Origin: Liquorilactobacillus oeni DSM 19972
Lineage (GTDB): Bacteria > Bacillota > Bacilli > Lactobacillales > Lactobacillaceae
DNA length: 64,000 bases
NCBI RefSeq assembly: GCF_001436275.1
Contig: NZ_AZEH01000025.1
Span: 1-64,000, forward strand
Reading direction: 5' to 3'
Shown: positions 44,492 through 54,098 of the stretch, piece by piece
Layout: each line of letters opens with the position of its first letter
Numbering within the stretch: position 1 is the first letter of the stretch
The notes under the pieces: model-generated
The model's input: the letters and a program-made list of their open reading frames with translations, nothing else
Told to the model about the DNA's origin: nothing
Database searches by the model: none
Program-made: the position numbers and the translations under genes

Positions 44492-45280
44492 TTAAACTTT
44501 TTTCAAAAAATTGAACATTATGTTATTATACGCGGCTGCTTGTTCAGCCATAACAATGTGTCCGCAATTATCAATTACCCTCGCTTCTCCCATAGGCGCT
44601 AAGGCTACTGCTGCTTCTGCAAAGTCTGGATTAAAGTAAGGGGATTGTCTGCCCGCAATAATTAGAAGCGGTACCTTTAAACAACTGATAATATCACGCC
44701 AATCTTGAAAAGAATGGTCTACCAAAAATAAATAGTTAAGCTGTCTATCATAAGGATGGGCTGCATTAACTTTTTTTATCTTAGAAAAAAGTTCATCGTC
44801 AATCCGAGTGAAGGTTGCATGCCTAAAAGACATCATAAGTTCCTCAGGGAAGTTATCCCATGTTAAATTTTTAAAGCCATAAGGCCAATCCGGAGTAGAA
44901 ATCATTTTAGGGCTTTGGTCAACGTCAATAATTGCTTTAACTTCTTTATAGCCGTATAAAGAAATATAGGCAAAGATTGTGGCTGCCCCCATTGAATTTC
45001 CTATAAAGATTACATTATCAGCTTTCAGGTATTCAAGTAATTCATGGATATCAATTGCATGACGGGAAATTCTTAATCCCCTTGTTGTATGTTGGGATTC
45101 CCCTTGGTTTCTTGCATCCACATTAATGACACGGTACCCTGCATTTATTAGGGCTGTTACTTGGCTACTCCAAATTAAGCGGCTGCCGCCAATTCCACTT
45201 AGAAGTATCACTGGCTGCTGCTCCTTTTTTCCATAATCATCGAATGCAATTTTAATATCGTCAGAGGTTTTAAAAAACAT
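44492..45280 (-). CDS. Alpha/beta hydrolase
   Basis: This 262-residue protein has the oxyanion strand PVILLSGIGGSRLIWSSQV, nucleophile elbow GNSMGA (Ser about 95), and the catalytic His in NCGHIVMAEQ near the C terminus. It resembles the enol-lactone hydrolase/esterase group. Its substrate is unknown, and it is convergent with citI, so it is not part of the citrate operon. Confidence 0.85.
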   Translation of the reverse strand: MFFKTSDDIKIAFDDYGKKEQQPVILLSGIGGSRLIWSSQVTALINAGYRVINVDARNQGESQHTTRGLRISRHAIDIHELLEYLKADNVIFIGNSMGAATIFAYISLYGYKEVKAIIDVDQSPKMISTPDWPYGFKNLTWDNFPEELMMSFRHATFTRIDDELFSKIKKVNAAHPYDRQLNYLFLVDHSFQDWRDIISCLKVPLLIIAGRQSPYFNPDFAEAAVALAPMGEARVIDNCGHIVMAEQAAAYNNIMFNFLKKV

Positions 45281-45585
45281 TTTTTAACCTTCTTTTAAAT
45301 TTTTTATGTTTTAATTACACTGAATATTGAACAAGTATAAATAAAAACTATTATTTTATTCAAAATAACTCTTTTAAGTTTGCAAAAACTAAGGCCCTTA
45401 CTTAAGTAATATACCTCTTTTTGCTGGTAATTGAATCTTCAAGTAATTTAATAATAGTGAAATTTATCCAAGCTTATCCGTTTTGGTCATAAACACAATG
45501 TGTACGTTTGGCAAATTCAATTAGTTCAAAGTTAAATTTTTACTTCTTGTAAAACAAAACACAGTAAAAAATCTGCACATAAAAT
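45281..45585. other. Gene-free stretch
   Basis: AT-rich spacer upstream of the hydrolase; it should contain its promoter. No gene is seen. Confidence 0.4.
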
Positions 45586-45628
45586 AAGGTCCAACCCTTT
45601 TAAAAAGAGCTGAACCTTATTTGTTTTA
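45586..45628. terminator. Probable original gpmA terminator
   Basis: The imperfect hairpin AAGGTCCAACCCTTTTAAAA with its partner AGAGCTGAACCTT is flanked by A and T runs and lies 13 bases beyond the stop of the gpmA 3' fragment. It resembles the hairpin after citG (35637-35684). Confidence 0.6.
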
Positions 45629-45640
45629 TTATATTTGGGT

Positions 45641-45848
45641 TTAAAGTTTTTCTTTCTTAACAACTTTCAACTGATTATCCAGGTCATAAACAACTGGCTG
45701 GCCGGTGGTCATTTCAACACCCATGATATCTTCATCTGAGATACCTTCGATGTACTTTGTAAGAGCACGCAATGAGTTACCATGTGCTGCGATAATGACG
45801 TTCTTGCCGTCTAATAATTTAGGAGCAATTTGGTCTTCCCAGAATGGA
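45641..45848 (-). pseudogene. gpmA 3'-end fragment (left island boundary)
   Basis: These 208 bases are a direct repeat of 55499-55706, the 3' third of gpmA, with two mismatches that I can find (positions near 45647 and 45675). The fragment has the stop codon and is followed by a terminator, but nothing of the 5' part. It marks the far border of an island inserted at the end of gpmA. Confidence 0.93.
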
Positions 45849-46361
45849 TCTCAAAAGAGCTCACAAAGCCTATCATACCGCTATTTTTCATTAAATATTG
45901 AGTTGACAACTTGGACCAGTTTTCGTCAAAATAATGGTACAAAACGTTATGAAAAGGAACTTTAGCACACTAAAATTAATCATGTCTTCATTTCAAGCAT
46001 TTGGAAGGGAAGACTACATTACACATCAGAGATGAATTGAAAAACATACCCTATTTGCCCTAAATGCCCTGCGTATGTTTCTGTATTGTATGTAAATAGA
46101 TATTTTTTAAATTATTTATCAATATTTTTTAAGCATAATCAGCCTCTACCCGTATTTTCTTGAATTTATTATAGTGACTAAAAATTTACCTCCATGTTGT
46201 ATTACCAGGATATTATTGTTATTTGTATGATACCTTTACAAATTAGATAAAATTATTTGTATTCGTATGCTCTCCTACGAAAATATTGTTATGCCAAGAA
46301 TTATTGTAAAACTATTTCTTTAGATACAATTTTTTTGGTTTATGTTATGGAAATTGTGGAA
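45849..46361. other. Gene-free stretch at the island's left end
   Basis: A short frame reading YRYFSLNIELTTWTSF (around 45880-45965) may be the tail of a lost gene; I could not assign it. The rest is AT-rich with no visible gene. Confidence 0.4.
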
Positions 46362-46385
46362 TAAAAAGAAAGCTTCAGCTTTCTT
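46362..46385 (-). terminator. Terminator after the helicase gene
   Basis: Perfect arms AAGAAAGCT (46385-46377 on the minus strand) and AGCTTTCTT (46374-46366) with a two-base loop are followed by TTTATT. It lies 22 bases after the helicase stop. Confidence 0.8.
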
Positions 46386-46406
46386 GACTGAAACTAACTC
46401 AATAAT

Positions 46407-49400
46407 TTAATTTTCACTCTTTTTCGATAACACATCCCTTACTTCGTTTGGTAAGATTCCCATGAAATAATTTTCAATGTTATCCCAGAACCATTTTGAA
46501 TAGTTGATGATTCTTTTCTTAACACTTGGCTCGGGCTGCTCTTTCATAAATAGATATTTAAGCATCTCAACACTAGTATAGTGCTTGAGTTGAACATCCT
46601 GTAATATATTATTTTGATAAAATTTACCTTGTTTAATTGCTTTTTCCAATGGATAAACTGAGTTCATTCTCAAATAGATCTGCGGATTATTCCCCCCAAT
46701 TATTTGGTAATTTAACATTTTCCTTGCTTCACCAATACCTAAAGCAGCAATTTTTGCATCAATATCATCCCCCCGTGAGCGAAAATAGAACGAAATGACT
46801 TTATTAGTTTCCTTAACAAAGTTATCATCAGGTTTTAAAATATTCGTTATTGAACCCATTATAAATCTTGAAAACACATCTCCATCCTGGTAAATGATGT
46901 ACCTTTGTTTGTTTTCACTGCTATTAGTTCTTTCTGCAATAAACTTGATATCTTTAATTTTTCCAAACTCGAACGCTGAGTTAATGATCGCCTGGGCAAA
47001 AGCACGGGCCTCAAACTTATCTGAAATCTTCAAAGATCTCATAAAGTGATCCCCAAGACCATCGATCGTAAACTGACTTCCAGTAATCTTTTGTTTATTA
47101 ATAAAATTTTCAAATGAGTTAAGTATAATCTTGTAATGGGATAGTAGATTTTCAATAGTAATATTATTGTTCAATGCAACTTCAACACCTGAGGTATAAG
47201 CAAATTTTTCAAATAAATTTTTATGCTCAAGTTTTTTACGTTCATCTACATTAAACAACGCAAATTTGAAACTTGGGAATGACATTCTTTTATAATATTT
47301 TTCCCAAATTCCACTCAGATTTACTTGATAAACAGCCGCATATGTGTTGCTTTTTAAATCCACTTCTTTGGAAAAATATTTACCAAGTCTTGACTTAATG
47401 AGAGTTACTTCAAGTTCTGATGTAACAAAAATCAAGTCATTACCAAAAAGGCTTCTAGGACGTGCAACAAAAGGCGAATATCCCAATTTATTTGGTGAAG
47501 AAAAGTCTTTCTCAATCATCAGAAGTACTGTTTTTACCTTATTGTCAAGAGAATCTTCATCACGTTTGTTTTGTACAAAAATATATTTGAAATCTTCGGG
47601 ACTAATAATTAGATTACGATTGTTACCCTTTTCTTTATATACTGATAGGATTTTCCGCATCACTTCAAGTATCTGATCCTTTCTAATCGCTGACATACCA
47701 TGAAGCTGCCTGACTTCATTCATATCGCGAGAAAGAAAGTCAATCATTCCAAAGCCATGAGGAACCTTACTTTTATCTCGGGCAGCACGACCAATTTCCT
47801 GAATATAATCAACAACATTTCCAGTTGGAGCATAATGGTAAACATTAGTTATATCAGGAATATCTATTCCCATTCCAAATGCTTTCGTAGCTAAAATAAA
47901 TTGAAGTTCACCAGATTTGTATTCTGATAACACTTCGTCTTTTTCTTCTTTCTGGAGAGTTCCAAAGTATTTACCAGTTTTTTTTGCAATTTCTGGTTCA
48001 TTTTGAACGACAAAATTATAAAAATCTATTAACAATCTCACGGTTGGAAAGTATAGAAGAGACTTTTGCTTTTTCTTCATCGCCATTTTCAAGTGTTTTA
48101 ACGCAAGTGTGTTCTTCGTTTTGCGATAGTCTCTACCTTCAGCATCTAAATCTTTTTCACTACTTCTAACACTCATCAATAAATCATCACGACGAACATC
48201 TCCGAAGTAAGAAATCGGGCTTATCATATTTAAGCTATTACGAGTATCCAAATACATATCTTCTCGCCCACCATAAATTGCAGTGGCAGTAAATGTTACA
48301 ATTGGAAATTTATACTTTTTTCGTAATTTAGCAAGATATATACCTAAATACCAATAGTCAGCTCGGAATGATTTTCCCCAGGTCGTTACGATGTGTGCTT
48401 CATCAATAATAACTACACCAATACTTCTATCACCAATTAGCATTTTTATATCACTTCTAGCTTGTAATGTTTCTGGAGATAAATAAAGTATATCCACTTC
48501 TTGACTTTGAACCTTCGCTAAGATTTTTTCTTTCTCAAATGGTGGTGTATTTCCATTAATTGTTGCAGATGTATTTACACCTTTTCTCCTCATGTTATCA
48601 ACTTGATCATTCATCAAACCAATCAGTGGAGAAATTACAAGTGTTAGTGGTTTATCATTAAAATATTTTTCTGCTAAATATAATGCTGGAATCTGAAACA
48701 TGACAGATTTACCTGCACCGGTTGATGCAGTTATATAAACATCACGGAACGATTCGCCATGCATAGCATTTTCAGCTTGTATCACAATATCATCAATAAT
48801 CTGTGCTTGTGAAATATTAATTGTTTCCTTTAAGTGGCTCTCAATATTTTTATAAAACTTTATTTCACGGTAACTGTCATAACCATAGATGTCTTTTAAT
48901 ATTTTGATATATTCATCTTCGTTCTCGATAATTTGACGTCTTATGGATAAAGTTGAAAAATAAAAATTAACTTCAGAAAAAGCTGAAATAATATTTAGTC
49001 TTTCGAGATATTTATTTGGGAGTGTATCTGCTGCCCCTGAAAAAAATAATACAATATTCGGTTTACTAGATTTAGTTAGAATTTCTGATTCAAGGTCCAA
49101 AAAGGGAATTTCATCATCAGAAAGTTCAATACGTTGAATATTTTCTAATGGATATTCAACAGAATAGTCTACATTTATAGGAGATGCTTCATAATATGGA
49201 ACAATTTCAATTTTTTCTTCAAATTCAGGATATGTCACATAATAGTTACCAGTTTGTTTTGAATAATCAATCTGGCCATAGAAAAATGAAACATTTTCAA
49301 GCAATTTTTCCTGTTCAGGTTCCAACTCATTATCTTCTTGATAATAAAGATAATGATAAATATTATCTACATTCGAAAGTGTTCTCCTATATGGATACTG

Positions 49401-49700
49401 CTTGTCGTATAAATTATTCGCAAGAACAAACACTGGCATTTTATTAATGATCAGCTGTTCCTTAAAAAATTGATATTCTTCGATGGTCATCCATTTATAA
49501 GGTTCATCAAATGTTCTGTTGTCGATCACTTCATCAACAACTTGTTCTCGAATAACATCAAGATTTAACTTGTCATAATAGTCAATATCAAAAGTAAAAT
49601 ATTTACTTGAGACGGGTAACACTTCTTTGTCAAATCCCATCAATACTACAATGCTATTTCTACGAGACCTTATCAACTCTTTTATTTTATTTTCAATCAT
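46407..49700 (-). CDS. RecQ-type SF2 helicase with large unassigned N- and C-terminal regions
   Basis: This is a 1,097-residue protein. Residues 1-315 match no family I know. The helicase core spans about 316-655: Walker A ASTGAGKS (325-332), SPLIGLMNDQ (357-366), DEAH (433-436), TATA (471-474), ATKAFGMGIDIPDI (604-617) and QEIGRAARDK (634-643), the last three typical of RecQ-like enzymes. Residues 656-1097 are again unassigned; no RQC or HRDC domain is evident. Housekeeping RecQ is usually about 600 residues, so this is a specialised relative. Its ATG overlaps the end of the sigma-like gene by eight bases (ATGATTGA), so the pair is co-translated. Island location suggests a defence or element-maintenance role, unproven. 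Confidence 0.88.
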   Translation of the reverse strand: MIENKIKELIRSRRNSIVVLMGFDKEVLPVSSKYFTFDIDYYDKLNLDVIREQVVDEVIDNRTFDEPYKWMTIEEYQFFKEQLIINKMPVFVLANNLYDKQYPYRRTLSNVDNIYHYLYYQEDNELEPEQEKLLENVSFFYGQIDYSKQTGNYYVTYPEFEEKIEIVPYYEASPINVDYSVEYPLENIQRIELSDDEIPFLDLESEILTKSSKPNIVLFFSGAADTLPNKYLERLNIISAFSEVNFYFSTLSIRRQIIENEDEYIKILKDIYGYDSYREIKFYKNIESHLKETINISQAQIIDDIVIQAENAMHGESFRDVYITASTGAGKSVMFQIPALYLAEKYFNDKPLTLVISPLIGLMNDQVDNMRRKGVNTSATINGNTPPFEKEKILAKVQSQEVDILYLSPETLQARSDIKMLIGDRSIGVVIIDEAHIVTTWGKSFRADYWYLGIYLAKLRKKYKFPIVTFTATAIYGGREDMYLDTRNSLNMISPISYFGDVRRDDLLMSVRSSEKDLDAEGRDYRKTKNTLALKHLKMAMKKKQKSLLYFPTVRLLIDFYNFVVQNEPEIAKKTGKYFGTLQKEEKDEVLSEYKSGELQFILATKAFGMGIDIPDITNVYHYAPTGNVVDYIQEIGRAARDKSKVPHGFGMIDFLSRDMNEVRQLHGMSAIRKDQILEVMRKILSVYKEKGNNRNLIISPEDFKYIFVQNKRDEDSLDNKVKTVLLMIEKDFSSPNKLGYSPFVARPRSLFGNDLIFVTSELEVTLIKSRLGKYFSKEVDLKSNTYAAVYQVNLSGIWEKYYKRMSFPSFKFALFNVDERKKLEHKNLFEKFAYTSGVEVALNNNITIENLLSHYKIILNSFENFINKQKITGSQFTIDGLGDHFMRSLKISDKFEARAFAQAIINSAFEFGKIKDIKFIAERTNSSENKQRYIIYQDGDVFSRFIMGSITNILKPDDNFVKETNKVISFYFRSRGDDIDAKIAALGIGEARKMLNYQIIGGNNPQIYLRMNSVYPLEKAIKQGKFYQNNILQDVQLKHYTSVEMLKYLFMKEQPEPSVKKRIINYSKWFWDNIENYFMGILPNEVRDVLSKKSEN

Positions 49701-50970
49701 GATAGAAACCCATCAACCTTTCAATAACATTTGGATGTCGTAATTTTCTAATAGCCTTCGATTCTATTTGTCTAATTCTTTCCCTAGTGACTCCTTGAAC
49801 TTCACCTATTTCTTCAAGAGTATGTTTTACTCCATCAATTAATCCAAATCTGAGCAATAATATTGTCTCTTCCCTATTGGTTAAATGTTCTTTAAATATA
49901 TTTTTCAATTCTTGCTTTAATGCTTCTTCTTCAGCAGATTCCTCTGGGGTTTTATTATTTTTGTCAGGAATAAAATCACATAGGTAACTTTTCTCCTCAT
50001 TTCCAATTGGAATATCTAGGCTGGTTAAATTTGCCATATTTCGATATAACTTTAAGTTTCTAAGTTCTTTTTTCGATATTTCTAAGTCATCAGCTAATTC
50101 ATCATCAGTAGCAGTCCTACTATTTTCATTCCAAAATTGTGCTTCGATTTTAGTAAACCTTATGATTCTTTCTCTCATGTGTACAGGAACACGAATCGTT
50201 GTACTGCAGTCAGCAATACTTCTCGTAATTCCTTGCCTAATCCACCATGTTGCATAAGTTGAAAATTGATTGCCTAAACTAATATCAAATTTTTCAGCTG
50301 CTTTCATCAAACCTTGTATCCCAGCCTGTGCCATATCGTTTACATCAAATGCGGGAGTAGATAATTTTGCATACCGATTTACAATTTTCCAAACTAATCT
50401 TTCATTTGCCTTTGCAAGATCATCTAATACGGTCCTTTTTTTCTCAAAATCAATATCATCATTATGTAAGTCAATTAGGTATTCAAAGTTTTTACTTTTA
50501 TCTACAACATCTTGTAAAAAAGACAATTCTGCGTTGAATTTTTCATCGTCTAAGACCTCATCGAGACAGTCTAAATCTAAATCATCAAGAAAATCAAAGT
50601 CCCCTAAATCCATTTCATTATGTACATCGTTAATTATAGAATAACCGGAGGAATCTAAGTGTGTCCTAACTTTTTTTTGAAGATCAGAATTAATATTTTC
50701 TACTTCAAACCACTTATCAAGGTTACTTTGTTTTAATTCCTTTTTAGGGCCAATCATTATAAAAAGTTTATCTAATTTTTTCTTTAAATAATATTTTGAA
50801 TACTCTATGGTAATATTCAAATCCCCAAGTTCTTTATATACTGCATCTTTTTCATCCGCACTGATTGAATAATCATGGAAGAGACTATCTATAACTCTAC
50901 TCTTAATCTTACTACCGAACATCAGGTTATCATTGATGTATTCAATTATAGTTTCCAAATTTTGTGTCAT
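49693..50970 (-). CDS. Sigma-70-like protein paired with the helicase
   Basis: This is a 425-residue protein from ATG 50970, with AGGAGGAT before it (a frame from 51015 adds 15 residues). In 440-residue numbering of the longer frame: residues 16-180 are an acidic N-terminal region unlike normal RpoD; region 2 is about 199-270 with FSTYATWWIRQGITRSIA (251-268), the -10 recognition and melting segment; region 3 follows with TIRVPVHMRERI; region 4 has the helix-turn-helix TLEEIGEVQGVTRERIRQIE (399-418). All core- and promoter-binding blocks look intact, so it probably binds RNA polymerase. It could direct the island's own transcription, or act as a sensor of transcription take-over. Genome RpoD is not expected in such a place. 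Confidence 0.88.
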   Translation of the reverse strand: MTQNLETIIEYINDNLMFGSKIKSRVIDSLFHDYSISADEKDAVYKELGDLNITIEYSKYYLKKKLDKLFIMIGPKKELKQSNLDKWFEVENINSDLQKKVRTHLDSSGYSIINDVHNEMDLGDFDFLDDLDLDCLDEVLDDEKFNAELSFLQDVVDKSKNFEYLIDLHNDDIDFEKKRTVLDDLAKANERLVWKIVNRYAKLSTPAFDVNDMAQAGIQGLMKAAEKFDISLGNQFSTYATWWIRQGITRSIADCSTTIRVPVHMRERIIRFTKIEAQFWNENSRTATDDELADDLEISKKELRNLKLYRNMANLTSLDIPIGNEEKSYLCDFIPDKNNKTPEESAEEEALKQELKNIFKEHLTNREETILLLRFGLIDGVKHTLEEIGEVQGVTRERIRQIESKAIRKLRHPNVIERLMGFYHD

Positions 50971-51165
50971 TGCTAATCCTCCTCCCCGTAGTAATTGCAA
51001 TATCTTGTCAATCATTAATTTTACTTATATCATTCGCTACAAAACAACAACCATACATATCTTGATTAGTAAATGCTAATAACATTAGTCGGTAAATCTA
51101 AAAAGCTTACACATATACATTTGCACAAGAAAAATGATTTTTTCTATTTTGTATGTAGTCAAAAT

Positions 51166-51917
51166 TTAATTTTTGTTTTCGCTGATAATTTTTTTCAATT
51201 CAGAAAAGGAAAGTATCTCATTTTTATGTCGGTGTACCATTCGGTGACAATTAGAACACAAAGGAATTAAATCTTTAAAAGGATCTACAATGATTTCTTC
51301 TTCAGTACTAAACAATGGCTTAATGTGATGAATTTCTATATAGTCCGCACCTAAATTCCCATAAACCTTACTAAAATTAAACCCACAAGCCGCACAACTT
51401 AGTCCATGATACTCAAATAGCCTTTCGCCTATTCTCAGGACTACGCTCATATTTAGTTGTATATATAAATTTCTTTTTACCCTCGTATATCACCGATTCT
51501 AGTGGGTTAAAAGAAAAGTCTCCAATTAAATTTTCAATTTTATTAGCAATGTTTGAAGGTACCTTACGTATGCTCTGGATGTTACCATTAATTCCTAAAT
51601 CATTTAACTGTCCCCAATTTATTATTGAAGAAATATATTGTATTTTCTGAAGAGTGAACCATGGTGGAGTATTGCCAAAATCCATTGTAGAGCTTGAAAA
51701 TTCTGAGTCATCAATGTGATAATTAGTTACATTAGTTTCCAAGACACTTGCCTTTACAATTAATCCTTGTGTTGGCTTAGCTTCATAAATATAAACAACA
51801 TCCCCCCACGTTTACCATTTTAGTTTTTCCTTGCTTCCAGTGTATTTTCTCTAAGGCTTCAAAACTTTCTCGTGCCCTATAATATTTAGGATTAGATGGA
51901 AAAATAAAGAACTTCAT
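51166..51917 (-). pseudogene. EVE-like/HNH endonuclease with two frameshifts
   Basis: From ATG 51917 (after GGGAGATG) the frame reads MKFFIFPSNPKYYRARESFE and EALEKIHWKQGKTKMVNVG, then breaks in a six-G run near 51807. Removing one G gives GDVVYIYEAKPTQGLIVKAS, which fits an EVE/PUA-like modified-base reader. The middle frame ends RRKAI-stop near 51412; dropping one T in ATTTGAG gives RRKAIEYHGLSCAACGF and leads into the HNH domain, with CxxC, EIHHIKPL and LCSNCHRMVH. EVE-HNH proteins are modification-dependent restriction enzymes. Both lesions are in homopolymer runs, so sequencing error or phase variation are alternatives to decay. Confidence 0.8.
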
Positions 51918-52061
51918 TGTTACATCTCCCTTTAAGCAGATAATTATCCTCAAAGCTAAATATTAACTCACTATTTTAATATCATAATAACATTTAGCAT
52001 CACAGAGAAGTGTACACTTTGACCATCATCTTTATTTATTCAACTTCAAGAACTTGCTTTT

Positions 52062-53193
52062 TTATGGCACTTGATAATACACCTTTCCATCTTTAAGTAA
52101 GAGATTAGTTTCTTGTGTAAATAAATCCATGGATACTTCTTGTGGTTCAAAGCTTTTTAAGTTTTGCTGATACTGAATTATTTTTTCTACATCTGAATCT
52201 ATTTTTTCATATTGCCATTTCTCGTTGAATTTAGCCGCTAAACCAAAGATCATACCTTCAATACCTTGCTTAGAATATCGATGATTGTCTAAATCTACGT
52301 TGTACTCATCTCGTTTCTTTTCATGCCATCCTTTTATAACTTCAAAAAGTTGATTAGCTTTTTCTAAATATTCATTATAGATGTCAAAGTATCCTTACCC
52401 TACCCCATTTTTATTACTAAATAACAATGACAAACGACCAATTTCTCTAAGAATTGACAATAAACATTGTTGAAAAAATAGCACCCCCTTTTAATTCACC
52501 TACTTTTTTTAAGTAACCATTAATTCTATCTTTATCTGGGCTCGCCACTAAAGAATTAATTTCATCGTTGACTTGTTCCATTAGTTCTGTTGCTTTATCA
52601 CGATAGTTCATTAAGGTATTTCTGTGTATAGTTCTAGTCTCAACATCATTTAAAATTTCAACACTAAATCTAGCACAGTCTTTTAGATTCATAATTAGTG
52701 AACGAATCCTACTTTTAAATTCACGTTACTGAAACTCTTTAATTTCAGTAATTGAATTATTTAAATAATTCATTTTGGAACTGATTTCAGTCATATAATA
52801 TTGACCAACAACCATTGAAACAGCATTCATTACATTAGCCGTTGATAACATTTTTGATGGCTTTGCCTCTTTTAATAAGGCTTGACCTTTAATTTTTCCA
52901 TTTTTCCCCTGGACAAAACCTCGAAGATAATCACCATCTCCATGGGCTTTAACTAAAGTTTCTCCTTTTTGTATAACAACTTCATAAAGCCCATTTTTAC
53001 TATTTCCAATAGAAACATTCTTAGTAATTAACTCAGCAAACTTTGGAGATAATGAAATGGGTTCATCTAAAACTGCACTATCTGTAATTTCATGTAACTG
53101 TTTATTCAATATATCTTTATCCGTTTTAGAAATAAATTTAAGCTCATTTTTGTTTTCTAAGTCTTCGTTATTCTTCTTCATCCAAAAAACCAT
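52062..53193 (-). pseudogene. Unrecognised gene of about 377 codons, broken
   Basis: Three consecutive minus-strand frames belong to one former gene. The first (53193-52726) ends KEFQ-stop and continues in the same frame as REFKSRIRSLIMNLKDCARF. After GAIFSTMFIVNS a frameshift leads to LREIGRLSLLFSNKNGVG, then a stop, then YFDIYNEYLEKANQLFEVIK and on to LLKDGKVYYQVP. It had two stops and one shift. The protein was soluble and helical with a central AKPSKMLSTANVMNAVSMVV stretch that may be membrane-associating. I do not recognise its family; island context suggests a host-conflict gene. Confidence 0.65.
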
Positions 53194-53403
53194 AGTAACG
53201 CCCCTTTTTAATCCCCAAAATTCTTCTAAAAAATAAATATTTGCGATAACTGTTCACAGATATTTACTACTATTACATAATTCTAATTTTAGAATAATGA
53301 GTTCTTTAAATTATTTCAACTTATTTCATTATATAAAGTAAATAAATTTAACAACGATAGTTGATTTATATTTCTTAGAGCATATTAAACATGCACTGTT
53401 GTA

Positions 53404-54013
53404 GATTGGAAACAGCGTAAGTTAGAAAAAGTTTTTGATTTTTCAATTTCTACAAACTCTCTATCTCGTGTACATTTGAACTATGATGAAGGTGAGATTA
53501 AGACTGTCCATTATGGGGACATTCTTGTAAAATATGGGCCAATTCTAGATATTAGTAGGGACAAAATTTCTTTTATAACAGATGGCGCACTGGATAAATA
53601 TAGAAACAGTTTATTGGAGAATGGGGACATTATTTTTACTGATGCTGTGGAAGACGAAACGGTTGGAAAAGCTGTTGAAGTTAATGGTATAAAAGACAAT
53701 TATGTTGTATCAGGACTTCATACAATCGTAGCTAGACCAAAAGAAAAAATGGTTGTTTTTTTTTGCGGGATATTACATTAATTCAGATACATATCATAGA
53801 CAACTTTTGCCTTTAATGCAGGGAACCAAAATTTCTTCAATTAGTAAAAGTAATCTTCAAAAAACGATAGTTTCATATCCAAAAAGCACAAATGAATAGT
53901 CTAAAATCGGTATCTTCTTCAAGCAACTCGACGATACTATTACCCTTCATCAACAAAAGCTTTTTCTCTTAAAGCAATTTAAAAAAGGATTTCTACAAAA
54001 GTTGTTTATCTAA
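53404..54013 (+). pseudogene. Type I restriction specificity subunit (HsdS), half-gene remnant
   Basis: The frame begins DWKQRKLEKVFDFSISTNSL, the start of an HsdS target-recognition repeat, continues through HYGDILVKYGPILDISRDKI and NGDIIFTDAVEDETVGKA, breaks by a frameshift in an eight- to nine-T run near 53760, and resumes GYYINSDTYHRQLLPLMQGT and KISSISKSNLQKTIVSYPKS with one stop (NE-stop). It ends with the coiled-coil spacer LHQQKLFLLKQFKKGFLQKL. Only one recognition domain is present and no hsdR or hsdM is nearby. The intact recombinase gene that follows is the kind often found between hsdS alleles. Confidence 0.85.
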
Positions 54014-54098
54014 ATATGGTTTCAAATTCAACTCCTCTCCTAGATAATTAATCAAACAGCTGTTAAAGCTGTTAAAAAATTTAGGAGGGTATTCTTTT

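Noticed and set aside
45641-45848. Second phosphoglycerate mutase gene
   Set aside because: Only the last 208 bases of gpmA are present; there is no catalytic N terminus with the RHG motif.
50270-50644. 124-codon plus-strand frame inside the sigma-like gene
   Set aside because: Antisense shadow with no ribosome binding site; Ser/Phe/Lys-rich text typical of the reverse strand of helical genes.
49693-50970. Housekeeping sigma factor RpoD
   Set aside because: The DNA-binding blocks are RpoD-like, but the N-terminal half differs, dnaG is not adjacent, and the gene lies inside an island fused to a helicase gene.
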